A stretch of DNA of 64,000 nt from Grifola frondosa (lineage: Eukaryota > Basidiomycota > Agaricomycetes > Polyporales > Grifolaceae), in the NCBI GenBank assembly GCA_001683735.1, contig LUGG01000015.1, positions 1,116,001 through 1,180,000 of the forward strand. Direction: 5' to 3'. Shown here one piece after another: positions 48,377 to 59,748 of the stretch. The notes below the pieces were generated by a model. It worked only from the letters and a program-made list of their open reading frames with translations. It did not search any database and was not told where the DNA came from. The translations under genes were made by a program, and so were the position numbers. Each line of letters starts with the position of its first letter. Positions within the stretch are counted from its first letter, which is position 1.

Positions 48377-48680
48377 ATGTCTTCATTTAACAACTCTACG
48401 GATTTGGCAGCTCTGGAGGCTACACTGCGCCAGGCGGCCATCGACATCTGTGGGCCTAGTCCTGATATCGAAACACTGTTTGGGCATGCAATGGTGTATG
48501 CTCGAGCATTGGTACGTGACTGCAACCTGTTTGTGCAAAGTGTAGGTGGCTGACCACAGGCTGCAGAGGGCATATCGCCAGGCTCGCGGAATGGGCATGG
48601 CAGATGCTGGCTGGGTTAATGCTGACCTGGCTGTTGTAATGTCACGCCTGGTGGGGTGCCTTGATGCTCGGGCCATTTAG
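48377..48680 (+). CDS. small unrecognised ORF in a CpG-retaining island
   Basis: The ATG follows a pyrimidine-rich leader (CTTCTCCACCCGCT). The frame reads SFNNSTDLAALEATLRQAAI and GPSPDIETLFGHAMVYARAL. A 34-nt GTACGT...TGTAG segment could be an unusually short intron; removing it continues in frame as VADHRLQRAYRQARGMGMAD up to a TAG at about 48680. A further frame (ELGSILEYHARGDSLEAMYA) follows to about 48830. It looks like the start of a retroelement gag or a captured gene. No domain is recognised. Confidence 0.35.
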
Positions 48681-48891
48681 CGGCTCTGAGTGTTTGTTCC
48701 CGAGCTAGGGAGCATCCTTGAGTACCACGCACGCGGGGACTCGCTAGAGGCAATGTACGCTCATGGGGAGATCTCGCAGAGACAGATGCAGGAACTGGAG
48801 GCGGCCGCTGAAGCTGCGGGAGGAGTGCAAGGTACTTTGCGCAATTCGGATGCACGCACCGACAGGCTTCCATGTACAGCTACTATAATGT

Positions 48892-48909
48892 TTGCTAGTA
48901 TACTAGCAA
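48892..48909. repeat. perfect 18-bp palindrome
   Basis: The half-site TTGCTAGTA is followed by its reverse complement. Flanking AATG and CATT extend the symmetry imperfectly, recalling the CATTACAATG motif near 43690. Confidence 0.75.
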
Positions 48910-49094
48910 CCAGCATTACAATGCGATCTAACACACCAGGTCCTGCTAGATATTCTCGAGGCCCTGCCATAACTTAGAAACCAATAAATGTTTTTTAATA
49001 TTCAAATATCTCCATATATAGTAGGGCTAATGATATGACATTTGCACACCCATATTCGTATGTTGCAGGGCTTTCACTGAATATAACATTTGTC

Positions 49095-49750
49095 ATATGT
49101 TGCGGAAACATACCGCATTTGATATGTTTTAGACATAGCCACCATATGTTTTATCCTCCATTACTCCTCAATTCTGCACATATTTTCTTCATTTTAGGTG
49201 CGTCTGAAAGCGGTCGTCGAGTAGAATTATAATATGCACATATATTTGTATGAAATTAAAATAAAACATACCATTCTGGGCAACCACCCCAGAATGTTCT
49301 GCTGCATTGCTCCCTCAAATCTTCACCAAATTTCTTGATTCCTTCATCCCCTTGGTTGCATTCATGTCCTATTTATTATTCTGGCATTTGTTTGGCAGAA
49401 TATGTCACGAAAAACATACCATTTCTGGTAGGTGCAGACTCAGCCACACCAAAATTCCTCCCCCTCCCCCTCCCTCAATACTTCATGGATTTCCTTCATT
49501 TAACATTCTGCTTAGTCCTATATACGTGTAATTTAATATTATGTACAGTATAGAGCCCCAAACAATGATAAAATTTCATCTCCCCTGCTTTGCTGGCAGG
49601 CATCCCTCCTAATTTGGGAAATGAATATCAGACGGAATCTCCAGCAAAGGGCACCGTATGAAAGGTGTATTTTGTCCCAATAGGATAACATTTATCCCGA
49701 AATATTCTGCATGGTACTCGCTTCAGGGCACACATAACAACCTTGGGTGG
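49095..49750 (+). repeat. modular hairpin repeat R2, copy d
   Basis: Same module order as 40614-41130. It is continued by the segment with TTTGCTGGCAGGCATCCCTCC and AATTTGGGAAATGAATAT that is also present in the palindrome arms. Confidence 0.7.
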
Positions 49751-50086
49751 CAGTTGCCACACTGATCACCCAATATCCTTCCATCCAGTTGCTCCTTTTT
49801 TGTGTTCTGTTTTGCATGCATTTGTAATTATATAGGCCTCTCAGAAAATGTTTCTATCTTACTGTTTGAAGCACAATTGACAATGCTGCATTCCAAACAC
49901 TGAAATGTGATACCCCCTGCTAGGGGATTTTCTGGTAGCTTTAAAAATATGAAAAGCTCCAGAAATATAGTAGAATTATATATCTACAATACATAACAAA
50001 CATTACAAGAATCCATGAGGAAGTGGAGGAGATATGAAGAGAATACCCAATTGTGGCTGAAACCTCAATACTGCTGTACCGGGCTC
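49740..50086 (-). repeat. repeat R4, inverted partial copy
   Basis: Reverse orientation of the distal half of R4, from CTTGGGTGGCAGTTGCC to CTGTACCGGGCTCAA. It abuts R3 copy 2. Confidence 0.65.
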
Positions 50087-50088
50087 AA

Positions 50089-50643
50089 GTTACGATTGAT
50101 GAGGAACGAATTAATCGTTTCTTATGGGGTGAGCCTCCAGCCAAATTTTGAAACGCACTTTTCATTACATTAGTCGTGGGAAAGTTTTTTCAATACAAAA
50201 TCTGATATCCGTGGGAACAAAATTTCTAGGTTAGGGTTACAATCCAATACAACCAGGTAACAATCCTGTTCTTACTCGGTTAGAAAATTTTGTATGTGAG
50301 ATTGTTACTTTTCTTATCCGGTGGCTGATAAAAACATACGGAGATAAAACATATATCAGATGCACGTGATCTTTGTCATGTCTCTAATTGCAAAACAAAT
50401 GTTTTGCATGATAAAACATGACATAAAACATATCATCAATGTTTTTGAAAGTCAGTGCAATGCTATGACATATGTTGCGGAAGGAAGCATCAAAAGGAGA
50501 AAAACATATGTGATGATAAATCTGACATATCCAAATAAGGCAAAATATTAAGCGCCTATCTATATGAAGCGCTAAAGTTGACATCTGAAGTATGGTTATT
50601 AATCCATCCATTATACATTATAAATAAGTAATCATAGAGTTAC
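50089..50643. repeat. repeat R3, copy 2
   Basis: Direct repeat of 40019-40560, 10.07 kb away. It includes one GGTTAGGGTTAC stretch that is not a telomere array. Confidence 0.75.
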
Positions 50644-51129
50644 GGGACAAGCATTTTTGAAAGTCATGGGACCATCACAAAGCTGTCTTGCACCATTAGT
50701 TATGCTCTCGTGAGCAAAGTCATAAGGTTAAAAAGTTTTTAATAGACACACAAATAAAAATGTGGCAAAAAAATCCTGAATGTTTTTCCTTATGATCAAA
50801 TCATCCAGCAGCCCGAGGAAAAGCCATTTTATTGGCTGAGACTCTTTGACTTCCAAGCTTCAAGTTTGTGTTGTGCGTATGAGCTCATTAATCATTAGTC
50901 AGTCGAAGTGAGTCTTCTTTCTAAAACACACTGAGCAAAACCAATAGCGTTGACATGCTATGGTGCATAAAATGGTGCACTTATGTGTTGTTCTATCTAC
51001 CAGAGCCTGTCAAGCTGAGACTTTCAACTTTACGGATGTTTAGTAGGATCTGATGCCTTTGACATATGCAGGCCAGCTTACAGATTCTGGATGTAAAATT
51101 ACAGTATTGCAGGAATGTCAACCATAAAG

Positions 51130-51440
51130 CTTGCCATCATTGGTGCCAGTCCATCATCCTTCTATATTGTGTCTTGTTTGCAATCTCTTCTACCACAAAC
51201 AGCAGCTCTGACACATAAGTGTTCCTCTCCTCTTCTGTGCTGAGCCACTGTTTCTCCAAGGGGTTCAGGCTCTTGTCAGTCAGCATATGCTGCATGACAT
51301 TGTCTGACACATTCTCATTGCTGCATAACCTGTTTGCACCATGCTCAAAGTGCTCAATAATCTTGCGTGCCTCTTGTACGGTGTGGAAGATGCATGCAAA
51401 TACAGGGAGGTTGGGATCTGATTGGTCTGACTGGAGTACT
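51130..51440 (-). pseudogene. possible phospholipase D gene fragment
   Basis: An open minus frame reads DPNLPVFACIFHTVQEARKI, EHFEHGANRLCSNENVSDNV, MQHMLTDKSLNPLEKQWLS and EERNTYVSELL. The V-S-D-x-V-x-x-H-x-L and E-E-R-N-x-Y-V-x-E-L-L pattern resembles the part of fungal phospholipase D just before the second HKD motif. The frame then changes to unrelated residues, and no HKD motif is present. It is probably a fragment carried into the repeat region. The assignment rests on remembered family sequence. Confidence 0.35.
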
Positions 51441-54079
51441 GTAAAGAATAAGTAGAGTAGATTAGAGAGTGAGAAACCCCCAGCACTAGCTGCTGAGAGG
51501 TATAGGTGGATCCTGAGTGAGCTTCAAGTTGAGTATATGCTGTTGAGTTCCTAAGGCATGCTTCGCACTTCAAAGGCCCTCAAGGTGTTCTCGCAGACAG
51601 AGATTCCAAATCAAAGCAGGTGGTGGATTCACTGAAGGGAAGAAAAAAGGGTGCTCAATACATATCTGCCTACTGTGCGTACTCTCACAGCAGTCTCCAC
51701 AAGGCTCACTAGTGTTCCATCAAGATACATGTATCTAGGAGACTTCACCGAAAAGGGTAGGAAACTCATTCGACATCACATGACAGTGGTTCGGCAGGTG
51801 TGCAATACAATGCAGGGCCCTATTTACGCTCGCTCGGCTCCACCTGCACTGGGGGGTACACCATATGCATCCGCCAACGACTGCCATGGTCTGCATCCCT
51901 AACCGTTAGCTGTCCGGGAAGTGGAAGAGAACAGGGAATAGTGGATTATGAACAATGAAACATACAAAATGGAAAATTGAGACATCCGTGCCTAGCCCAC
52001 CTCCTGCACCAACAACCATCGCGAGCATGATCCACCACAGTGTTCAGTAGCTCATTCCCTCTGGCTCTTCACTTGGCTGGGACTTTGAATGTGATTTGAA
52101 GTGAATGAAGGGAGCCGTGGAGTACCAATAGCATAGGTGTGGATGTCGAGAGGATGGGAATAAGAGTTAGGAATAGTTCTAACTTAAATAAGGGTTATCA
52201 GTAATTTCTATGAGTGGCACTACCACAATGGTTACTCACCATTTGACGCATCTGTGTCGACAGCGAACACGCAGTGCGAGTGAACCATGCGGCCAGTAGC
52301 GGCTGACTTTGAATGACAACGAGTTAAGTAGTAGGAATGCCGAGAGATGTGATAAGATGCATCAAATGTTGTGAAAACCCGTGAGGAGAGCATGAAAAGA
52401 TGTTAGGAGGTGATGAGATGTATTGGCGTCAGTGCAGAAATACCGCGTCGGTAGTGAGTGCGCAGCGCGAGCGAGGCATGCAACCGGTGACCGTTGAAAT
52501 TGAACGAGATGCCAAGAGACGCGATGAGATGCGTCGAATAGCATGGATAGGTCTCAAGGGAGCACAAGAAGGAGAGTCAGCTGCACGCGATCGCGCGCTG
52601 AGAACCGGACAGCGCACGACGACGGCAAGAAGGCCAGCTAGGAAACGTTGAGACCCGAAAGACAGCCCGAGAATGCATGCAGTAATATTGGAGATGGGCA
52701 GCTCCTCGGGATCCTCGACAACAAGCCAGAGCCGGAGAGGTGCTCGTCATGGCCAAGGATGAATACCGCGGCCTCCGTTGAGCTCGTAGACAGTCTGCGT
52801 GTGCATAGAATGTTAAAGTCAGCACACATGCACTAGCGCTGCACGAAAAGCGGGAAGGAACATACCTGGGCACGCGCCCAACGAGGTACGCAGACGCGAG
52901 GACCCACGCGTGCGTGAGCTTGGTGAAGTTGCACCGCGCAACACTTCACGATGGCTCACCGCGTGTGCTTCCCCGCATGCCGCAGTGCGATGTGCGGCAT
53001 CGAGTGGAGCTATGCTTCATCGGGGTCATCCATCGGCACATCCGCGTGCATGTCCATCGACAAGTCGTGCGCGCTATGGACAGCGTACGCACGCACAGCG
53101 GCCAGTGCGGGCGCGGGAGGTGGGGAGTGGGTCATCTATGATAGGGACGGGCGCGCGGGCGTGGGGCACATGGCACACGGGGCCCCAGGTGCAGGAATGT
53201 GGGTGCGGATGAGGGTGAGGGGCAGGAGCGCAGGCAGGTGTGGGGCGCGAGGGTCACAACACGGAAGCGGGCACTTACGAGGGTTATGGGTACGAGCGTC
53301 CTCGACGTCCGCCTCCAGCCTCTCCTCAATGTCCCTCTAACCTTCCTACAGTGCCAAGCGCGAGCGAAGAACGTGGGGCGCAGGCGAGAAGCGCGAATGT
53401 GGATGATGTGCACATGCCCGGGCACTCTCACGGGCGCACGCATCGGCGTGCAGTGCGGGTGTGTAGCGCAAGGATGAATAGCGAGGGATGCTAGGATGGA
53501 CAATAGGGATACGAGAGGAGAGAGCGCGTGCACGCAGTGTGAGTGTGTGCATGCGTCGCAAGCGAGAGCGAATGCACGGAAGTTAGTAGTGCAGGCATGA
53601 GAGTAGGTACAGGGATATATGAGTAGCGCACGCGGGATGCAGCACGGATGAGTTGCGCGGGCGTGAGCGCAGGTGCCGCGCAGGCAAGGGTGGGCGCGAG
53701 GCCGTGATGGGCGCGTTGTGGGACGCGGGCGAAGGGATATGGACATACCTGAATCCCTACTTCCCTCTCCTCGCCTTCAGGTGGCCTACGCGTGCGGCAT
53801 CGGACGCCGCGCACGCCTCGGTTGAACATTGAGTAGCGCGGCTGGGTGGCGGCAGAGCGCGACGGCAGAGTAAGTACAGAGTGGCGGCGTTCGCTCAGAC
53901 ATGCCCGGTCATCGACACAAGTACGGCGACGAGAACAGAGAGCCAGCGGCGCAGTCCTGAGAGCAGGCACGAGGGGGGCGCGGGCGGATGCAGAGCACGT
54001 GTGAGCACAGACGCGAGAGACTGGACATGGAGGAGCAGGGTGCGTAGCACGAGCGAGACACGGGGAAACGCGCTGTGCG
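51441..54079. other. mixed region turning GC- and CpG-rich, no supported gene
   Basis: From about 52.2 to 54.2 kb the DNA becomes GC-rich with many GCGAGCG-like and GCACGCG-like motifs. Long minus frames (for example 53132-53746 and 53491-54105) are rich in His, Cys, Arg and Thr, open in several frames at once, and lack domains. They look like low-complexity artefacts rather than genes. Confidence 0.4.
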
Positions 54080-54430
54080 GGCGCGGTGAGGGAGAGTGCA
54101 GGCACGGCGGTGGGCGCGAGTGCGGGACGGCGAGCGCTGCGCGGGGAATACTCGGTAACTTAATTCTAACTTTAATTTCAATTTCAATTAAAAAAAAGCG
54201 ACCGACGACGACGAGCATCGTTTTCGCATGAGCGCGGGGCAAAAGACGACGAGGACGAACAGGCCGGTCTAGCCCGATGACGTAGATGCGGTCGTCGACG
54301 CATCCATTTCGATACGTCGACGACCGGAGCTGCGTCATTGGTCTGGGCGGACCGATGTGTTCCCTGCAGCTCGGGCGCCTAATACGCCGAGTCGCCCGGT
54401 GGCTGCATCGGCATCCGTCTATACTAGATT
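54080..54430. repeat. repeat X, copy 1 (CpG intact)
   Basis: Runs from GGTGAGGGAGAGTGC through a TTTCAATTTCAATTAAAA tract to the GGTCGTCGAC hairpin. It aligns with 54651-54960. Confidence 0.65.
54265..54351. repeat. GGTCGTCGAC hairpin family, copy 2
   Basis: Perfect 10-bp core arms GTCGTCGACG and CGTCGACGAC are separated by 14 nt. They extend outward imperfectly through ATGACGTAG and CTGCGTCAT. Confidence 0.7.
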
Positions 54431-54435
54431 TGTCA

Positions 54436-54660
54436 TATTTTGGAAAACATACCGCTTTTGGTATGTTTTGGTTTCAGCCACCATATGTTTTATCCTTCAT
54501 TCCTCCCTCAATTCTTGACGGATTCTCTTCGTATTAGGTTCGTCTGAAAGCGCTAATTTATGACAGTTATAGTATGTAAATTCTTTGTTATGTTATTTCA
54601 ACAAAAACATACCATTCTGGGCAGCCACCCAGAATGTGCTGTTGAATTCCTCCCTGCGGC
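54436..54660 (+). repeat. modular hairpin repeat R2, partial copy e
   Basis: Only the first two modules are present. The fragment separates two related copies of another repeat (54080-54430 and 54651-54960). Confidence 0.65.
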
Positions 54661-54960
54661 GAGGGAGAGTGCGGGCACAGCAGGAGCACAAGTGCCGGAT
54701 GGCATCAGGCGAGCACCATGCTGTATCTTAATTATAAGTTTAGTTTCAATTTCAATTAAAAAAGGGGGCTTACCGGCAACGACAACGAGCATCATTTTCG
54801 CAATGAGCACGAGGCAAAACCAATGAGCTCAATAGGCTGTCTAGCCCGATGATGTACATTTGGTCGTCGACACATCCAAATGGACATGTCGACAACCAGA
54901 GCTACATCATCTGCATGTGCATTTGCTTGGTGGCTGCCAGCTTCAACCACTGCGCGCTCG
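54651..54960. repeat. repeat X, copy 2 (CpG decayed)
   Basis: Same order as copy 1 (GGCGAGGGAGAGTGC, TTTCAATTTCAATTAAAA, hairpin). Many CpG sites of copy 1 are TpG or CpA here. Confidence 0.65.
54848..54910. repeat. GGTCGTCGAC hairpin family, copy 3
   Basis: Same hairpin as copy 2 but with several CpG sites changed to TpG or CpA. Outer arms are ATGATGTA and TACATCAT. Confidence 0.7.
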
Positions 54961-55932
54961 TGTGCGCCTATTGAGCGCTTAACGTTCGGCAAATTTGTGA
55001 TTTACTTCAAGCATCTTCATCAAATCTTGCTTCTATTGGCAATCTTTGAATTTTATCTTGGAACTCAGTAGCTATAGGCCCCAAGGTATGTATCTACTAT
55101 CTCTATAGCCTGTAATTAGACCAAATCAAGTGTTTTTGACCCCTATAGACCCTCACAATTGCTCAAAATCCCTGTTTATTGTCCTTCTTGTCCATTTACT
55201 TCACTGGTAAGCTTGTAGACTGTAGTTATTCCCCCTTTTGACTTCATCTCATGTTTCAGATTCCCAATAGTCATCTTTGGCCTTGTCAAGACACTGTAAG
55301 ATATATCTGATATTGTTATCATGTCAGTGCTATCTCCTATACTCCTATAATGTTTTCTAACTAATTGAAATCATAGAATGTCTTTCACACACCCTCTTGC
55401 AAGCTCAGACACCTCTGGTGCATTTTATAGAGGTCATGTTGATGTTGAGGATGAAGATGCCATGGTCATTTCCCTCCTGATTCAGTTAACATCCCCTCTG
55501 GCTTTATTGTTATCACCTCTTCAGGTTTAGGTATGCATGGTGCATTCCACATCCTGCACTGTAACTTTATTAGATTGCCTACCATAGCAGATGTAGATTA
55601 AATATGGTTTTCTTTTACATTTCTTCAATTAAATTGAGATGGAGTTATTCGGAGTTGCGGAGCTTAAATAAGTTTTTGATCCATCGACCAGTTTGATGTC
55701 GTCTTTTCTTTACACTTCCTTTTGACAGTTGCTCTTTCAACATCATTATCTCAACATGCATATTCATTGGTCCTATCTATGGCCTGCCACTCTGTGCTTT
55801 GGTGTAGTCATATGGTCTTGCAATGTTGACATTAAATATGACACATCTTTCACAGACACCAGGCGATTGATATCGCTTAAAAATTATGTGGAGGCGGCCA
55901 CTATGAAGAATATAACCGTGCCCCTTGTGGGT
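54961..55932 (+). other. intron-like leader region upstream of the Helitron
   Basis: Several GT...AG segments resemble small introns (for example GTAAGC...TTTCAG and GTAAGA...CATAG). They are followed by an ATG at 55378 with a 50-codon frame (SFTHPLASSDTSGAFYRGHV). This could be the 5' part of the Helitron transcript or a separate decayed gene. Confidence 0.3.
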
Positions 55933-56263
55933 AGAGTAGAGACGGCTACTCTCAAGTATGCGACCGTGCCCCTTGTGGGTAGAGTAGAGATGGCTACTCT
56001 CAAGTATGCGACCGTGCCTGATATAGGCAGAGTAGAGACGGCTACTCTCAAGTATGCGACCGTGCCCATATGGCAGAGTAGAGACGGCTACTCTCAAGTA
56101 TGCGACCGTGCCTGATATAGGCAGAGTAGAGACGGCTACTCTCAAGTATGCGACCGTGCCCATATGGCAGAGTAGAGGCGGCTACTCTCAAGTATGCGAC
56201 CGTGCCCCTATGGGCAGAGTAGAGACGGCTACTCTCAAGTATGCGACCGTGCCTGATATAGGC
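55933..56263. repeat. 46-48-bp minisatellite, seven units
   Basis: Seven head-to-tail units of 48, 48, 46, 48, 46, 47 and 48 bp all start AGAGTAGAGACGGCTACTCT or a one-base variant. AGAGTAG and CTACTCT form a 7-bp stem with a 6-nt loop in every unit. Three tail variants alternate (CTTGTGGGT, TGATATAGGC, CATATGGC). A degenerate unit precedes the array. Because most units are multiples of three, frames stay open on both strands. Confidence 0.9.
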
Positions 56264-57303
56264 AAAGTAAAAACCACCATTATTATGGATGCAACCAAGA
56301 CGTTCATATATAGAACAGAGATAATGATGTATTTCACTAGGGATGAGGTTATCACTCAATATTGTCTATGTCACGTGATAGACATAGCCATTGTAATGAT
56401 CATATGATAAAACTTATCATGCAAGAATGTATCTCTATAGTAATATGGCCTACATCTATATTATTATGTTCACCTTTAATACATTCAATAGCTTCTTATT
56501 ACATGTCAGTGTCAGATTTAATTCTGGAAGTCAAAATTTCCTTTTATCGTCATGTTTATCTCGACATGATTTTGTTGTTTTACATAAACAAAAACATGGA
56601 TTCATATGTTTACTTGATAGATTGGTGTATACATTCACTACTCACACAAACCTATTAAAGTATATATTAAATCATTTTCTAACATGCAACAAGTAGGCGG
56701 TGCTGCATCAGCAAAAAATCTCGCACTTGGTCTTCAGATGAAATTCAACCTTATGTAAAAGATACAGCATTGTTAACTGATAATGCTCGATAAAGTTCGT
56801 AAACTTATGGTCCTAAATCTGTATTATCTGATATGAATAAGGAGGCAGATATGTGATGGCAGATATTTCTTTGCAGTACTGGCCACACGTTTACCAGGTC
56901 ATTCATTGGAAATATTATGTCAGTCTCATGGTTTATTTGTTTCTATCAGAACATCTAAGAAAAATGCAGCAATGCAAGAAGTTTATTAAAGCATGTATGT
57001 GAAACTGTCCAAACTTTATATCTGTATATAAAAAGATCAAATCTGTTAAAAGAATCTTGAGCGACTACATCATCATAGAACACAATTGCAACATACTTCA
57101 GATAATCAAACTAAATTCAAGTTTCCACCTGAAACTCCTGATTCTAGTTTACTACACTCTACAATTGAAGGATTTGTTCAAGACATTAACCTGATAAGTT
57201 TGCTGAGTCTGGCTGTGCTTTTTGCGGAAGATTAAGTCTCTTTTCAAAAATGAAAAAATGGCGATTGTAAATTCAACATGACTATTCTAACACCTGATCA
57301 ACC
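56264..57303. other. AT-rich link between minisatellite and Helitron coding region
   Basis: Short frames only. Fragments may belong to a decayed N-terminal part of the Helitron polyprotein but cannot be assigned. Confidence 0.35.
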
Positions 57304-57365
57304 ATGACAAGATTGGAACGTCATTCAGAGGATGACCCTGTCAAAGAAATAGCTGGTCCATACTT

Positions 57366-59740
57366 TTGCCAAACTGTAAAGACATATGTTTTGAATGTAA
57401 CAGTTATATGGAAAAAGGAATTTGTCCACCAGATGCTTTGGCAAATGGTTTATGGATCGGAGAAGTACCACCTCAGCTTCAAAATTTAACATGGACTGAG
57501 AAAATGCTTATTGCTCGGGTAAACATAATCATTGCATCGTCAAGGTTCAGGTTTCTGGTATGTCTAAGATGAAGGCCAATGTTTTGAGTCATTCAATCCC
57601 ATGCCTAAAATTTATTCGGTGTTACCTCCAACCGAGAAGAATTAGATGAAGTTTTAGCATTTTTATTTTGGGTCCTAACATGCCAACATCACAGGATTAT
57701 AAACGTATTCCTATGTTGGTTAGACGTAATAAAGTTGCTGAAGCTTTGGAATGGCTCAAACTCAATCATGTTGATTATGCCGATGTTAACATTTCTTATG
57801 CTAATCTCTCATCCTATCCTGAAGATGTTCCACCTGTAATGGTTGATTATACTCAGTCATACGATTCTACCAAAGATCCTGAAGCCACTGCAGTGAATGA
57901 TAATGATGCAGAGGAAGGTGCTGATGACGAGTGTCCCTTTGTTGTTCATGGGCTAACTGGAGAAAGCATGATTAATTTAATGAAAATGCGACCTTCTGAA
58001 GTCGGGCAAGAGCAGTTGAGCATTTTAAACAAGGAAAGGTTTTGGGAATTGGCAAGAAAAGGTACCTGAAAGTCTTTCATAATCCTCAACTATATCCACA
58101 AATGTTTCCTTGGCTTTTCCCTAGGTTTGGGAGGCTTGGAGAATAATGCAGGCTACAAAGAGAGTTTCTGAGGAGAGACGCAAACAACAATTGCTAATGT
58201 ATCATGACAAGCGTTTTCAACTAGAGCCATTGTTTCCATTGGTTGCCTTCAACATGAACAGATCAAAAATTCCACCACTGCAGGATATCTTTTAGCTGAG
58301 CGAAGCAAATTTACAGATATTGCTGATCGTCTTTTACATTTGAATAATGATACTTTGACAGATCTGGTGAAGCGTCTATCAGAAGGACCAGTGAAACCTG
58401 AGACAGAAGAGGAGAAGGCATGTTTTAAAATCATCAATGATCTGGATCATGTGGCATATCGTGTCAAAGGTTCTATGACAAGTAAAAAGTACATGCGTAA
58501 TGAAATCTGGGCATTAACTTCATATTTAGGAGCACCTTCAGTGGTTCATAACTTCTCACCTGCTGATATCAATCATCCAATTGCATTGTACTTTGCAGAC
58601 AAGGATGAGGTATTTAAACCACAATTCAGAAGTAAGGATGAGCGATTCAGACTTATAGCCAATAATCCAGTAGCAGGGGCTAGATTTTTCAAAATGATGG
58701 TAGAATTATTTCTGACACACAGTACTAGGAGTAGGATTGGACCGTCGAGGTATTTATGGTGATACTGCTGGATACTATGGCACTGTGGAACAACAGGGTC
58801 GGCTCACTTTACACATGCACATGTTAATATGGATTCAGGTGGATTAACTCCACAAGAGATTCGTGATCGCATTATGGATCCAAACTCTGATTTTCAAAAC
58901 ATATGGTGGAATATTTAGAGAGTGTACAAATTGGTGAATTTATGAATGGCACAATGGAAGATGTGAGGACAACAATTGAAGAGACCAATGCAGCCAATCC
59001 TGAGCGACATCCTCCACTGAGTCTTTACCTGATGCTCCACCTCCAAAATGTTCTAATAAAGATTGTCAAAATTGTAATGACTGTGAGAATTACAATAGCT
59101 GGTGGAAACGATTCACTAATTTGTGGATGAGCTAATGTATTTATCTAACCGTCACTCATGTCGAAAATATCGGATGGTGATAAAGATGGCAATTCTAGAG
59201 GTTGTATCAATAAGCTGGGTAACTGTAAAGCTAGATTTCCAAGGGAAACATATTTGGAGACTACGTTGATCCTGCTACAGGTGCTCTTAATATGAAAAAG
59301 GGGGAGGCATGGATTAATACTGTGACCCCAACGTGACATATCTCTTAAGTGTAATACTGATGTCACAAGCTTACTTTCAGGCACAGCCATCAAATCAGTA
59401 ATTGCTTATGTTGCTGATTATATCACCAAAACCCCATTGAAGACACACATCATGTTTCAGGCTGTCCAAAAAGTATTTGATCGATATGCAGACATTGTGA
59501 CAGGCGATCAGAGCAGTAAGGAAAAGGCTAGGTCACTTATTACCAAAATTGTTAACAGTTTGACAGCTAGTTCTGAAATAGGTGGACCTATGGCCTCGTT
59601 ATACTATTGAAACATAAGGATCATTATACAAGTCATAAATTCCGCATATGCTTTTGGAGAAGTTATATTAATCAGGTCAACTCTGCTTGGGAACAGCCTT
59701 CATCGATCAAACACCGGATAAAGTTGTTTAGGTAATGTTA
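57366..59740 (+). pseudogene. Helitron DUF6570 and Rep (HUH) segments
   Basis: DUF6570 reads ICFECNSYMEKGICPPDALA, then GLWIGEVPPQLQNLTWTEKM. Helitron_like_N follows with LPPTREELDEVL in broken form, PMLVRRNKVAEALEWLKLNH, SSYPEDVPPVMVDY and ECPFVVHGLTGE. The HUH motif is visible in GRLTLHMHMLIWIQ (about 58797-58837) and the two catalytic tyrosines in IAYVADYITKTPLK (about 59401-59442, Y-x3-Y). Both active-site motifs are intact, but several frameshifts and stops separate the segments, so no continuous Rep can be made. Rep nicks and rejoins DNA strands in rolling-circle transposition. Confidence 0.88.
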
Positions 59741-59748
59741 AAGGCAAG

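Noticed and set aside
50232..50245. Telomere-like GGTTAGGGTTAC
   Set aside because: Less than two TTAGGG units, also present in the other R3 copy; part of a dispersed repeat, not a telomere.
40019..50643. R3 copies as LTRs of a 10.6-kb retrotransposon
   Set aside because: No primer site, polypurine tract, target duplication or gag-pol frame lies between them, and their tails match Helitron-end repeats instead.
53132..54105. Long overlapping frames rich in His, Cys, Arg and Thr
   Set aside because: Open in several frames at once because of low-complexity GC-rich repeats, with no domain and no splice structure.
55729..56407. Repeat proteins with a 16-residue period on both strands
   Set aside because: They are created by the 46-48-bp minisatellite, whose period is close to a multiple of three; both strands being open argues against selection on one.
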